This document shows, in pieces, positions 32,591-44,048 of a stretch of DNA of 64,000 bases. The stretch is taken from the NCBI GenBank assembly GCA_032158295.1, contig CM063258.1, positions 13,429,703 to 13,493,702 of the forward strand, given 5' to 3'. Below the pieces are notes generated by a model. The model ran no database searches. It was given only the letters and a program-made list of their open reading frames with translations, and was not told the origin of the DNA. Source of the DNA: Pycnopodia helianthoides. Lineage: Eukaryota > Echinodermata > Asteroidea > Forcipulatida > Asteriidae. Within the stretch, counting starts at the first letter, position 1. Each line of letters begins with the position of its first letter. Made by a program: the position numbers and the translations under genes.

Positions 32591-33058
32591 GTTGATTAAA
32601 ATTTACCCAGTCAGTTTCCCTTGTGGTTTTTTACTTGCTAACTGACACCAGAAAAAGTTCCGGAAAATAATATCGTGGGTGGGCATTTTTTTTTTCTCTC
32701 TTTAGAATAGCGACCTGCAGTGGTTAATCCGGAGGTCCCAGTTCAAATCCCGCTCTAGTCAATTTTGGCTTCATTCAACACCAATTTAATCAAAGTTGGT
32801 TAAAATTTACCCAGTCAGTTTCCCTTGTGGTTTTTTACTTGCTAACTGACACCAGAAAAAGTTCCAGAAAATAATACCGTGGGTGGGCATTTTTTTTTTC
32901 TCTCTTCAGAAAAGCGACCTGCAGTGGTTAATCCGGAGGTCCCAGTTCAATTCCCGCTCTAGTCAATTTTGTCTTCATTCAACACCAAATAAATCAAAGT
33001 TGGTTAAAATTTACCCAGTCAGTTTCCCTTGTGGTTTATTACTTGCTAACTGACACCA
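32591..33058 (+). repeat. SINE-A tail/head tandem array, 204-bp period, 2.3 copies
   Basis: Units starting at 32591, 32795 and 32999 each begin GTTGRTTAAAATTTACCCAG. The first two carry CAGTTTCCCTTGTGGTTTTT, ACTTGCTAACTGACACCAG, GTGGGTGGGCATTTTTTTTT, GCGACCTGCAGTGGTTAATC and the SINE-A B box, then CTAGTCAATTTT. Copies are nearly identical, so the duplication is recent. Confidence 0.92.
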
Positions 33059-33678
33059 GTAGAAAGCAACTTTAGCACGAGTAGCATTTTCCCACGGCAG
33101 TATTTACACTATTAGATTTCACGCTCGAAAAAAAAACTCCCTGAATTTACTGTCAGGATAATTTCCACTCCTCCAGTATGTCTTTAACTGGGTCTGTTGG
33201 TCAGTTAGGCTTTAGGTTTACCAGTCAACACGTCTACACAGCAGATTACTAACAATCCGTTCAAAACATACCCGCTTCAAACCAAAACTTTTAAAAAAAG
33301 TGAAACATCATGTATTTTTTTTATTTTTTTTAAAGGGTATAAGAGGGGATGCCATATTCATGATCACACCTGTCTAAAGCCAGTTTTTAAGCATAGCCCC
33401 CTCAGGGGCTGATTAAATTACAGGTTTTTTTTTATTTTTGAAAAAAAAAAGAGGATAAATATTCTAAACTGAAGTTGGAGTTAGCGCCGAGACAGAGCCC
33501 GAGGGTGGAGAGTTGAAGAGGTGTTTGTGGAGTCACCCTGTGAACCAGCCCGTAAAAGTTACTCTGTGCATCGATTTAATAGTTTAACAGCTTCTGGTCG
33601 AATCCCTGTGGAGGTTGACAGTTGCTAAGTGCACCTGACCCGCGGTTTGGGATAAATGCTTCTTCAAAGTTAAAAAGT
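33059..33678. other. Intronic, nothing recognised
   Basis: T- and A-rich runs near 33311-33334 and 33425-33451. No exon or dispersed repeat was identified. Confidence 0.5.
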
Positions 33679-33870
33679 CCCCCCCCTTTTCTAGACCCTG
33701 AACCTCCCCATATCTTACAATTCAGGAGGTTCACAGACTGTAGTGCATCGCCGGAAATAAACTACAGGTTTGGACACAGTGTGGACTAATTCCTTGCCCT
33801 ATGGTGACTGATTTACGCCTTTCAAGATTTCAAGAAAAATCTTGAAATCAGAGAAAAATCCTTTAACTAT
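33679..33870. repeat. Dispersed repeat U, copy 1
   Basis: After a C-run: AGACCCTGAACCTCCCCATA, TTCAGGAGGTTCACAGACTG, GCATCGCCGGAAATAAACTA and TTTGGACACAGTGTGGACTA. It matches 40481-40700 over about 150 bp, indicating an unnamed repeat. Confidence 0.8.
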
Positions 33871-34360
33871 CACCGGCATGCGGAGTTTTTCCTGGAATTC
33901 ATACACGTTATGTAGGTGCGCGCCAACGCAAACATATTCAACAACGAGCTTATATGTCAAATTCATACAGTTCTGTTCTCACCACGAATAGTTTCTCCCA
34001 CATTATAACAAAAACATGGAAATACTAGAGAAACATCGAACGACATTCGAACAAATCCAACAACATCAAAATCAAGTTATTGCGAACAATTAGGGCATCA
34101 GATTGAGAAGCCCTTCGACAGTAAAAACGATACCCTCACTTAACCGGTTGAGAGCACGGAACATTGTGTCTCTAGTGAGAAACCCAACTCGGCTTTACTT
34201 ACTTCGCGTTTCCTGGACTGCCAACAATGTTTCCCGCAGCCGCGACATTCAAGCTGCATCAGTTTTTAATAGACACTAGTTTTTAATTCTTGACGGACAC
34301 CAATAGAAACCCTCAGAGTGCCGGATACAAAGGAAAAATGTACCCTCTCGAGAGAAATTT
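33871..34360. other. Intronic, nothing recognised
   Basis: Unique-looking sequence. No repeat or exon assigned. Confidence 0.5.
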
Positions 34361-34460
34361 GATGCCTCACTACATTTAAGAGGGTTATTCTCTGAGGTTT
34401 TTGTTTTCGATGCCTCACTACGTTTAAGAGGGTTATTCTCCAAGGTTTTTTCTTCTTAAT
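34361..34460. repeat. Two-copy tandem repeat, about 49 bp
   Basis: GATGCCTCACTACATTTAAG at 34361 and GATGCCTCACTACGTTTAAG at 34410, each followed by AGGGTTATTCTC and a GAGG/AAGG TTTTT end. It lies about 90 bp from the exon at 34550. Confidence 0.85.
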
Positions 34461-34549
34461 TTTTTTTCTTCTTAATTTTTCTTTTAAGATACAGAAAAAA
34501 CAACTTTTTGAGCCAATGAGGTTTTAAAAATAAAATTTCAGAAACTTAC

Positions 34550-34720
34550 CGAGGTGAAGACTTCTTGAGTCTCCTGAAGGAAGGATATTCTCTTCCAGTT
34601 CCATTTCTGGCAGAGTTTGACCCTCGTTGGGTTGTGCACCGTGGCCGAGGGGTGGGTCCGGAAAAAGGTGGGGAAACGTACCCGATTGGAGAGTGCTGGC
34701 GAACTGGAGCCAAAAGCAAT
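34550..34720 (-). CDS. GABBR1: GABA-B receptor subunit 1, internal exon (second in window), LB1 lobe
   Basis: This 57-codon exon starts [13 protein letters not shown] and ends QETQEVFTS. The acceptor is a T-rich tract plus CCAG before ATT, and the donor is TCG followed by GTAAGT; both are phase 0. The motifs [23 protein letters not shown] and HNPTRVKL are near-identical to recalled human GABBR1 and the alignment is gap-free. Ser6 matches GABA-contacting Ser153 and His23 matches His170 (GABBR1b numbering, from memory), so the orthosteric site is intact. It joins the 44.7 kb exon as WNLMV-IAFGSSS and the 10.7 kb exon as VFTS-TIEDLE. The flanking introns are 9976 bp and 23789 bp. No frameshift or stop is seen. 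Confidence 0.96.
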
Positions 34721-36264
34721 CTGGAAAAAAAAAAAGAAAAAAAAAGAAAAAGTTAATAAGTTATTTTGATACTTCTATCAAACTTGAAATTTACACTAGC
34801 CAGTGGTTTTAGCGTTATGCCAGTAAACTCTGGACAAGTCCTGCTGTCCAGTATTTCTCAGTTGAACAAATAACTTTAAAAACAAATGTTCAAACATTGA
34901 CTTTGAGTCACATAAATATCTTTCACTTCTGTGGAATATTGAAGTTTACTCACCTGTAAGAATGAGATAAATCTGCTTTATTGATTTTGTGTATATAAAC
35001 AGTTTACATAATAAACTTTGCACATTTGTTTCTCGATTGATTCTGTCCTCATAAAACCAATTCTGTTCCAGTAAAAAATGGTTAGCTCCATGACCTCCCG
35101 TGTGGTACATTTTCCCCCCACACAGTACGAGCTTACCCACAATCCATCTTCTTACTTTTGCTTGAGTTTGATTGGATCGATATCGACAAATCACTTTAAA
35201 AGTTACAATGATCAGCCCAAGCAGTGCCCTGTATTAAATCATCACTGGACTGCCACGAACTGTGACACACCTACTATACTATAGTAAAACTAGCAATCCA
35301 AGAAAACGGCGTCTTAAGTTGAACGCTTTTTAAAACACCACTATCCTTCAAAACCTCAGCGTGTTTTAAAACTAGTTTTCTTATAGCAGACACTTGATGC
35401 TTTGAACTTGATAAATTTACTGTTTTCTGAAATTAATGTTTACATCCTAAATTAATGCAATCAAGTAAGAAAGGTTTGTGTTAGTTCGTCAAACTAAAAT
35501 AAAAAACGAAACAGACAATTTTCTGTTTTCACAAATGACACATTCCAAATAACACAACATGTGTGTCACTTCGTAAAAATGCAAGTCCGCGCTGGTACGC
35601 CATATACAAGGTTTGTGTCAGGTGATGAAGTTATTACTATTATTATTTTATCTAATTTGAGCTTTGTGAGTGCTGTGCATTCCAGTGGTGAATGCAACTT
35701 GTGTGTCAGCCCGTGAAAGCGAAAACAGCCACTTTCGTGCAAAGGTTGCAACGCATAATTATCAGAATAAAAAAAGTAAAACTCTTGAAGCTTTTAAATT
35801 TCATGAAATTGTAGGCATTGATGAATATTGTAAAAAAAGTTAAAACAAAAAAAAACCAGTGGTTTCAAACACAACGTGTCAGTTCGTGGCGTCGTGATAA
35901 AATAAAGGTAACCCCATGTATCTTAAGCTGTAAATTACAATTTTTTAATAAATGGCAAATCAAATTTTCTACAGGCAATGTCTCCAGTCAAGTTCAAAGC
36001 TGACTTCTCATTTTTTATTTTGGCTACAACTTGAACCTTCACAAAGGTAAATTTAAGGTCACGTGGTTGTAGTTGTATGTTGTAAGCCAGTCAGAACTAG
36101 GGCAGATTTAACCGGCTTCTGTCAACACACAGTCCCAAAAAATGGGGGGATTTAATCAGCCCCCAGACACTGCTGGCGTTTAACCATGTGATGATGATAG
36201 ATTGAAAGCAAGATAAAGGTCTTCGTAAAATTAATTGAAAATATTTCTGATACATTATAAGTAT
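34721..36264 (-). other. GABBR1 intron segment, nothing recognised
   Basis: Starts with the acceptor's pyrimidine tract. The rest is AT-rich with no SINE or MITE recognised, an unusually quiet stretch for this window. Confidence 0.5.
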
Positions 36265-36745
36265 ATTTTCAATCAATCAATCAATCAGTCAAAATTTATA
36301 CAGCGCCTAAATCAAAGGTTTGCTCGAAGGCGCTGAGGCACAGAAGAAATAAATAAGTTATTGATGGTAAGCCTCCTGAAACAAGAGGGCTTTCAGAAGT
36401 GTCTTAAATTTGTTGAAAGATGGTCAACCCTGACGGGATCTGGAAGTTTATCCCGGAGTTCGGGTTGTAGTCTGAGAAGGCTCTGTCCGGCAAAAGTGAC
36501 GTGACTTGCTCTTGACCCAACAAAGTACGGTGAACAGAAGCTGATAGATCGAAGTTGTCTCCGTCCGTCGAGCACCAACTTGCAAGCATATTTTCGGCAT
36601 CCCCATTCTTTCTCTAATAATGATGCAGGCCTCTCTGCGGCAGCGGCGGGTGAGCTCTTTGATCTAACAGACATCTGCGCTGGAAGGTCATGTGTCTGAC
36701 TCCCTTTCAAGGCACCTGTTGATATCTTCAGTATACAGAGCTTCA
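36265..36745 (-). mobile_element. LINE/SINE 3' region with tetranucleotide tail (probable)
   Basis: An (AATC)n run at 36270-36288 abuts TTTATACAGCGCCTAAATC, a typical 3' end of L2/CR1-like or related retroposons read on the minus strand. Upstream is about 450 bp with a partly open minus frame (36393-36776). The family is not identified. Confidence 0.4.
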
Positions 36746-38195
36746 TATCACACCGGTAAAGGACAAACAAAATCAATATTAGGTCTTTTTTTTCCCCCTC
36801 AAACTTCTAGGGTTGCCCTCAGCATCTACGACGGTTTCCTCTCTATCAGTTGCTGGATATCATGTTTCTGCATGAGGTGAGAAGAGGTTCCAAGCTGACC
36901 CTGTGTGACTTCTGAACGCCTTCTCTGCTCCCACTCTCCTTCATCACATCCTTAGGTCCGCCAGCCCGTCTCAAATCGACCAATAATGAGACTGGAGACA
37001 GAGCAAGTGGTGACCTACATTCTTTTGGCTTTTTGAAAACCACGATCTCCCCCCCCCCCAACAAGCTCCTGGAGCAAGTAATAGGGACAGTGCGGACAGA
37101 GTGTATCAAGCCCTGTATTGTACTGATCCGCTCTCAAGTTAACTTGCACTTTTTCTTTGTGGCCGTCTCAGTCTCATGAAGCCGTAATGGAAGAGCGAAA
37201 TGCATTCGGTCAGTTTAAATGACAAGCAGTTGATGGCATTCAATCATAATGAATGACTGCAATTACTCTGCAACATTTATCTCAAATTATCCTCAGTCTA
37301 ATGTACCATAAGTAGTGCAGACGTTAAAGCAATACGCCTGTTCATTTGACATCCTGTATTTTCCTTGATGTTCGACATAAACAAAAAACAAAGCATCAAA
37401 CTGAGTATGGAAGGAAAAGCAGACCGTCTTTGCAATCATCTCCGCCATGTCCCCTGTGTGACCATCTCTCACGACAAATAAAAAGGGGACCAGACTAAAT
37501 TCCCCTTCTGGCCTCAGTTCGAATGCATCGATTGCTGCGAAAGAGGAAAAACAAGATGGCCACCACAGTCTGGCCCCTTTAATGTCGAGGACTCGTCCTA
37601 TGTAGGTTAATTGGTAAACCATACAGGGAATTAGCCGACAAAGAAGACACAGGTGAGGTCCGTGGTGATCCTCAACTTACCAAAGTTGATTTTATTAGAT
37701 ATAAAGCGAGACAGTGCATCGATCGCTAATCCACAAGTGGATAATACAACTTCCAAAAAGAAGACAAAAAGAAATAGAAGAAAAAACAACGACGTAGTGT
37801 ATTTAGATTGTGAACAAAAAGCAGGTTTGTGTGATCGACTCTGGCGTATGAGCTTTCATCATTTAACATGGTCAGAGCACGCTGAATCAATACCCGCAAT
37901 ATCCACGGTAGAAAGCTTGGATATCTGGGACCTGAATTCATGGCCCTGCTTACCACATAATTCTGCGCTTATGGGGACCATTAAAGTGCAACAGTAACTG
38001 CATTTCAAAATGCTACTTTAAAATGACCCCCCTTCAAACTTCCACTTCCACACTATTCCACTCCCTACAGGCTGTGGTAGAACAGGCTTATAAGTTTGAC
38101 ACCCCCTCCCCCCACCCCTTGGGGGTTCACCACTGTATGTCAGGCCATACTTCATGGAGCCAAATGTCCCTGGTTACAGCCTTGGTACAGAGTAA
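36746..38195. other. Intronic, nothing recognised
   Basis: Has a C-run near 37050-37059. The 109-residue minus open frame at 37293-37622 has no recognisable domain and no splice or start context that I can support. Confidence 0.45.
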
Positions 38196-38341
38196 AAATT
38201 ATGCTTACCAGAATAAGGTTACCAGCCAAACTACCATGTCACATGTACAATTTGTGAATGGGTATCCTGCTCATTTCTGCTTAAGCAGACAATTGTTAAG
38301 CGATATTTTCTGCTTATAAGCAGCTCTATAAAATTGGGCCC
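38196..38341. mobile_element. MITE-P, left-truncated
   Basis: TTATGCTTACCAGAATAAGG, ACCAGCCAAACTACCATGTC and the right end CAGCTCTATAAAATTGGGCC. The left end is missing. Confidence 0.85.
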
Positions 38342-38719
38342 AGGACATAACAGTACACAATCTCATCCCACCTAATGACGATGCTTGTAGGCAGCACTGT
38401 CTATATGCATCTGTATGAATAACCACTCTCACGCTCCAATTGTTTGTTAGTTGCGGTACGCACAAAGTGTACACAACATTGGTCAAAGTGGCATCTTCAA
38501 GGCAAGAGAATGAGTATACATCATGACTTTTTATGCTTCATAGGTGTCACCCATCGCAAGGTCGGAAGAAGGTCATTGAAGGTGAGGGTGGAAAATGGAG
38601 AAAATGAGATTTCAACCGTAGATAGAATTAACAATTTGCTGTGTGTTTGATAGGATAGATATTATTCTATTATATTATTATTGTATAATTTCTGGTCATG
38701 GAACCTAGGATGCCCCGTT

Positions 38720-39007
38720 AAGTGAACTCACTGTAGCTCGCAAGCCTGTGGGGAAACCTGTAAGCAAGGCTGCCTGCAATGAACCAGAAACACCGAGGTA
38801 ACCTTTACTCTTCCACAATGAGTGTTCTGGGTTCTTTTACGTGCACTACCAATCCTAGTACACAGGACCTACGGCTTAATGTCCCATCTGAAGGACAAAG
38901 CAATGATGATTTGCTCAAGGACACCAGTGCCACAACCGGGACTCGAACCCACACTCTGCTGATCGGAAAACACCAGCGCTTGAGTCCGGTGCTCGGCCAC
39001 AACAGGC
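38720..39007 (-). mobile_element. SINE-B, minus strand, alternative 3' part
   Basis: The head at the right (GCTTGAGTCCGGTGCTCGGCC) and B box GGGACTCGAACCCACACTC, then CGGCTTAATGTCCCATCTGA and CTTTTACGTGCACTACCAAT. The 3' part (CACTGTAGCTCGCAAGCCTG) matches 63330-63415 and not the 14330 copy, so SINE-B has at least two tail types. Confidence 0.8.
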
Positions 39008-39097
39008 AACCGTACATAATGTTCAATTTAGCAGGGTTTGTACAGGCGTTTCAAAGCACCCATTAAACTGTAAGCAGGCAATTTGAAGGGGAATACC

Positions 39098-39370
39098 CAT
39101 TTATATAGCACCCCTGCAAGGGGCTGCTGGGCAATCAGCAGCTAGCACATGCTGGAAACACAGCGGCAAACCTCTATATCTTCTCTTAATGGTAGGTGTA
39201 CTGCGTTCTTCGCATGAGTTACCCAACACATCGGACAAAGCAATCATGTTCGAGTGTGCTGCTCAAGGGCCAATAGGTGGCTAACCGGACCCAAACCAAC
39301 CCTCCGACGACAACAACAACAACAACAGAACTCGAGTCCAGCACACTTGACCACTGGACCACGCCACTCC
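39098..39370 (-). mobile_element. SINE-B, minus strand, diverged
   Basis: TATATAGCACCCCTGCAAGG at the 3' end, AAACACAGCGGCAAACCTCT, GGACAAAGCAATCATGTTCG, and the head CACACTTGACCACTGGACCA. A CAA repeat replaces the usual B-box neighbourhood near 39308-39326. Confidence 0.75.
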
Positions 39371-40194
39371 CAGATAAAAAAAGAAAGGAGGAAACAGCAG
39401 GGAAAATAAAAGGTGGATATCGGAAAAAGAAAAAAAGATGCAGTCCCTCGCTGGAAAACCGAACCAATCCGGCTTGCGCGCAGAGTTAAATTGTGTCCAA
39501 TACAAATCTTAATTGTGGTACGATGTTTCGCACTGCTGCAATTAATCTGGTTCCATCCAGAGTAGTCACGGCGTCAACGGACTTATGAGATCCAATCAAC
39601 ATCTACAGAGTCACATACACGCTGTCAATATTCAGCACTGCTCAATGCAGTCTGTCAAAAAAGATGATTGTCAATGCTTTGTGGGCCAACAGAGTGGGAA
39701 CATTACGAGCAGGGAGGTGGGGGGGGGGGATAGGGCAACCATTAATGTGGAGAGACCCAACGCTTTCCAAATCACGTCAATGTGGCTTTTTTTTCTCTCT
39801 CCCTGCCCATTCATTGCATGAGGTGTCTACTGTTTCAATCAATACATTTCCCATCAATCAAATTGACACTAATTAGATTGATTTGTGGCTGCAGAATAAT
39901 GGATAGGAACGTGATCAGGAGTCGACGGTGCCTTGTTACTGCATGAGCGGCGTAAAAAGTGTACACCACTCCGTTTTGATGTTTCATAAAAAACTGTCTG
40001 CCGTGTATTGATTAATCAAGGGGGGGTACCCCTCCCCCCTTCCACTTCACCCAACCAACCATGCACACCGACAGGATTTTCCCCAGGAACTTCGAAAAGT
40101 GTGGGCCATTCTGAACCCAAATTTTGTAGGTTTGGATGAAGCGCGCTGAATTAAAACAAGGTACTAGAAATGTTTGTTACTTTATATTTATTTT
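39371..40194. other. Intronic, nothing recognised
   Basis: G-run at 39719-39729 and a mixed G/C-run near 40020. No exon or family assigned. Confidence 0.5.
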
Positions 40195-40375
40195 AAAAAA
40201 AATTGGGTTTAACAAAGAAAAATTGACTAGAGCGGGATCTGAACCGACGACCTCCGGGATTAACGCTCCGGCGCTCTACCAACTGAGCTATCCAGCCCTT
40301 TGTTGGCGGTTTCCCTATTTTGTCAGTATCTTTGTTCGGGGGTGCCAGTCAGAAGCCATACATTTTATGTCTAAT
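40195..40375 (-). mobile_element. SINE-A, long form
   Basis: AATTGACTAGAGCGGGATCT, GAACCGACGACCTCCGGGAT, CTCTACCAACTGAGCTATCC, then TTGGCGGTTTCCCTATTTTG and GGGTGCCAGTCAGAAGCCAT. The head is the best-preserved tRNA-like one in the family, but there is no closed acceptor stem. Confidence 0.85.
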
Positions 40376-40480
40376 TTTAAAAGCTCTACCGTGAAATCTG
40401 GAGCATTTTAAATGCTTTTATGCAGGGATGAGACTGGATGAAAGTGAACATTCCTTAAAAATGGCTGGCTGGTCTGGGTC

Positions 40481-40700
40481 CCCCCCCCCTTATTTTAGAC
40501 CCAGAACCTCCCCAGATGTTACAATCCAGGAGGTTTACAGACTCTGTGCATCACCGGAAAAACAAAACTACAGCTTTGGACACGATGTGGACTATTTCTT
40601 TCTCCCTTCGTTGACTGCATTACTTCTTTCAAGAAAATTTGAAGGCTCAAGGAGATTTTGAGGAAATAATGAAAACAGGACAAACCCTGAGAAATCACAT
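40481..40700. repeat. Dispersed repeat U, copy 2
   Basis: Matches 33679-33870: AGACCCAGAACCTCCCCAGA, TCCAGGAGGTTTACAGACTC, GCATCACCGGAAAAACAAAA and TTTGGACACGATGTGGACTA. Confidence 0.8.
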
Positions 40701-41510
40701 GCCTGTTTATGTTATAATTTTTGTAAAGTTGATCTTAAGGTAACAACAAAAAGTATTATTATTTGTATTACTTTATTTATTTTTATTTCATTTTGGCAAT
40801 TTTGTTGTATTCTGGCGGCATTCTGAATGGGCAAGATACACTAGCTTGTGCATTGGGAGGAAGGAACCCACAGTGTTTTTACCAGAGAGGTGTCTACGTA
40901 TCTTTTGGAAATACTGCTTTCAATTTAGACACACTATTATGAGTAAAAGCCTCTTTTATTTATTTTAATTTTTTTAATTTTCTGATGTCCCTTGCAATTC
41001 TGATCCCTAGAATAAAAATGACAATCTAAAAATACTTTAGGCCCCTATCTTCATAAAAGTGAATAGATGAGGGGAAAATGACCAGAAGCTGCAATTTGGT
41101 GTGTCTTAGAGTGAGCAAGCAAGACTTCACATGCTAAGGAAAAGCTGCTTAAGCAGGAAATGTTGCTTTAAAACTTGTTGCTGAGGGCAAGTCCGGATTA
41201 GGTATCCCGTAGTCCCTAGGCACCAGTGTCCCCAAAGGCCCTCGGCAACAGTGCTCCGTATAGGCCCTGGGCTCCTGGTCCGACTTCATAGTGCTTCTAT
41301 AAGGCCGATGGATATCATTACAATGCAAGAGATGTTTTCGGGGTTTGCGGTAAGCCTGGTACTAGTCTGAAGCTTTCTGCGTGTAAGTCCACAGAGAGGC
41401 TGCTAGAATATCTGGTGTGGATGCGTGTGTGTGTGAGCCTGAGGATGCGCTACTCGTTGAAACCCAGGGCTTTTTAACCAAAGGGATCCGGGTATTTTGA
41501 CATGCAGAGC
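40701..41510. other. Intronic, nothing recognised
   Basis: AT-rich. A possible MITE-P scrap (AAGCTGCTTAAGCAGGAAAT) lies near 41143. No exon seen. Confidence 0.45.
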
Positions 41511-42215
41511 GAAGACGTCCTCACTTTGCTTTCATGTACAAAACCAACTGGGATGTCGCTAAAAAACAACAAGTCTCAACAATGGTAGAACAAAGAGAAG
41601 TCAGCGATTGACATGTTTGACAAAAGAGCAAAGACGTCATCACTTTACTTTCATGTACAAACCAACATGGATGTTGCTTTGAAACAAAGTTTAAACAGTG
41701 GGAGAACAAAGAGAAGTCAGCGATTGACATGTTTGACAAAAGAGCAAAGACGTCATCACTTTACTTTCATGTACAAACCAACATGGATGTTGCTTTGAAA
41801 CAAAGTTTAAACAGTGGGAGAACAAAGAGAAGTCAGCAATTGACATGTTTGACAAAAGAGCAAAGACGTCATCACTTTACTTTCATGTACAAACCAACAT
41901 GGATGTTGCTTTGAAACAAAGTTTAAACAGTGGGAGAACAAAGAGAAGTCAGCGATTGACATGTTTGACAAAAGAGCAAAGACGTCATCACTTTACTTTC
42001 ATGTACAAACCAACATGGATGTTGCTTTGAAACAAAGTTTAAACAGTGGGAGAACAAAGAGAAGTCAGCGATTGACATGTTTGACAAAAGAGCAAAGACG
42101 TCATCACTTTACTTTCATGTACAAACCAACATGGATGTTGCTTTGAAACAAAGTCTGAACAGTGGGAGAACAAAGAGAAGTCAGCGATTTACATGTTCGA
42201 CAAATACATGTAGGT
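41511..42215. repeat. 116-bp tandem array, six copies
   Basis: The unit contains GACATGTTTGACAAAAGAGC, AAGACGTCATCACTTTACTT, CCAACATGGATGTTGCTTTG and AGTGGGAGAACAAAGAGAAG. Central units (ATG at 41613, 41729, 41845, 41961 and 42077) are nearly identical; the first and last are diverged. The period of 116 is not a multiple of three, so the repeated 61-residue open frames are not a protein repeat. A possible diverged single unit lies at 52670-52762. Confidence 0.95.
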
Positions 42216-42341
42216 GTGTGTGTAATTTGTTCATAATTATGCAGGTCCTAGGCAGTGTCAGTTGTGTCTATTGGATAAACCGGCCCTGGCTGAGGGAATA
42301 ACATGCAGGGTACCAGTCAAAAACAGATTCGATATCATAGG

Positions 42342-42500
42342 CCCTTTTTGAATCCACGGCTTCGGCTCCGGATTGGGCTTCAGGCCCAGTTTTCTTGTCT
42401 GAAGCCCTGACCGCAAAGCATGCGTAAGTTAAAATAATTGAGGGAGCCTAGCTAGCCTGAGCCGATTTTGGAGCCGAAGCCGTGAATTCGAAAAGGGCCA
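42342..42500. mobile_element. MITE-V, full length
   Basis: Left GGCCCTTTTTGAATCCACGG and right CCGTGAATTCGAAAAGGGCC are inverted ends, with CTTCGGCTCC and GGAGCCGAAG next in. A fragment is at 22691-22738. Confidence 0.88.
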
Positions 42501-43173
42501 TAGTGTGGGTTGATGATAACCTTTTTTTCAGGTAAGCAAATAGTTTTGGTGCTTAGCTAGTTTGTGTGCTTTTATGTATAGTCTGTGGATGGTCCAACTC
42601 AACTTGCTCAGCCCACTATGTGCCGACTATAATCTTTTAAACACCATTAAGAACATCAATGAATTTCAATCTATAACAGTGCTCAATGTTCTAATTGCAA
42701 ATTCATTAACTAGTTACGACTTCGCACCTAATTTGCGGACATCAATAATTCGTATCGGGTTTTGTGTTGATCAGTGCTTCATGGCAGGAAGAACCATATG
42801 CCGCCTGACAGTAACGCTATCGTTCGCTTAACTCATCATGGTTGATGGAGAGCTTTCCACTCTGTCAACTTTAAAGGGACTGCCGCACCAGTGCAAAAAA
42901 AAAGTATTTCAATGGACACGGTTGGACCAATTAAAAGAGGTTTCCATGTGGGAGCCTAACCTTGGGGGGGGGGGTAATATTTATGAATTTTGTGAACCGT
43001 GAAGTGCACACAAAAAAACCTACTAGTTCAAAAATCAGGGAGGCTGTGACAATATTTTACAAAAAACTCTCAGGGAGCAAAACTTCACGCTTGAGGATCA
43101 AATAAAAACTAAACACAAATTAAACAAGGATAAATAGTCAAATTAGTTTGAGGGATTTTGTTCAAGTTGACCT
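42501..43173. other. Intronic, nothing recognised
   Basis: G-run at 42965-42974. A TTAAAGGGACTGCCG start near 42871 may be a TTAA MITE end without a partner. Confidence 0.4.
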
Positions 43174-43696
43174 TTAAAGGGAGGGTATACCTTTGGTAAT
43201 TACTCCAGCAATTTATGGCCATGGTCTTACTTGGTAAGAAGCACTGCAGCTGTTGATAATGTATAACATTTTGAGGAACAATTCTCCTCAAAGGAATGCG
43301 GTTTAAGAGAGAGGGATTAAAAAACAAATTCAATCTGAGAAACATTTCTGCATGAAAACGTTTCTCAGATTGTTTATTCCAACTACGGATTATTCTTCCT
43401 ACGTGGATAACCAGGCCTGGAATTACACAGAGGCCACAGAGGCCATGGCCTCTGTTGCCCTGGTCTTGGCCTTGGTGACCCTTTAAAAGTTTCCCATAGA
43501 CTTGAAGATTTTCCAATGGAAGTGCCCTTTGCAAAATGAAAATGGCCTTGCCCTTTCAAAGATGAAATTCCAGGCCTGGATAACCATCTTTTGAAATTAA
43601 ATTTTCACAGGCTAGTTTTATTGTATATATTACACATTTATATAGGATTAGAATAATCGAGCGGTTCAAAAAACCAAAGTTATACTTTGCCTTTAA
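43174..43696. mobile_element. M4 MITE, TTAA-bounded, split by MITE-R
   Basis: TTAA at 43174-43177 and 43693-43696. The ends TTAAAGGGAGGGTATACCTT and AAGTTATACTTTGCCTTTAA are imperfect inverted repeats. MITE-R (43413-43577) sits inside. The right TTAA is shared with M5. Confidence 0.75.
43413..43577. mobile_element. MITE-R, full length, 8-bp target duplication
   Basis: The ends AGGCCTGGAATT and AATTCCAGGCCT are perfect inverted repeats, and GGATAACC is duplicated at 43405-43412 and 43578-43585. An 8-bp duplication is typical of hAT elements. The internal GGCCACAGAGGCCATGGCCT block is palindromic. Confidence 0.88.
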
Positions 43697-44048
43697 AGGC
43701 AGTTGATACTTTTGGTAATTACTCAAGAAATACATTATCATCAAAACTTACTTGGTAGGGGGCCTAAGGTGCACCTGAGAGCTGCTGATAGTATTTGTGA
43801 GAAACAACTCCCTCTGAGGTAATGTAGTTTTTGAGAAAGAGGTCATTTCTCACTAAAATATCTGAGTCTATTTGCACACAATTCTATGCAACAAGGGTGT
43901 TTTTTTCTTTGATTATTTTCTTGCAACTTCGATGACCAATTTAGCCCAAACTTTCACAGGTTTGTTAATTTTATGCATATGTTGGTTGGGATACACCAAG
44001 TGAGGATACTGGTCTTTGACAATTACCAAAAGTATATCCTGCCTTTAA
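43693..44048. mobile_element. M5 MITE, TTAA-bounded
   Basis: TTAA at 43693-43696 and 44045-44048. The ends TTAAAGGCAGTTGATACTTT and AAAAGTATATCCTGCCTTTAA are imperfect inverted repeats. Copy 2 is at 51791-52155, with the same 3' flank. Confidence 0.85.

Noticed and set aside
37293..37622. 109-residue minus open frame as a gene
   Set aside because: No recognisable domain, no clear splice sites or start context, and length expected by chance in 64 kb.
40219..40300. Possible tRNA gene inside SINE-A
   Set aside because: The same head occurs in many copies with the same linker and tail, and no paired acceptor stem is seen.
41613..42301. Repeated 61-residue open frames
   Set aside because: They restart every 116 bp because the DNA is tandem; the period does not preserve frame.
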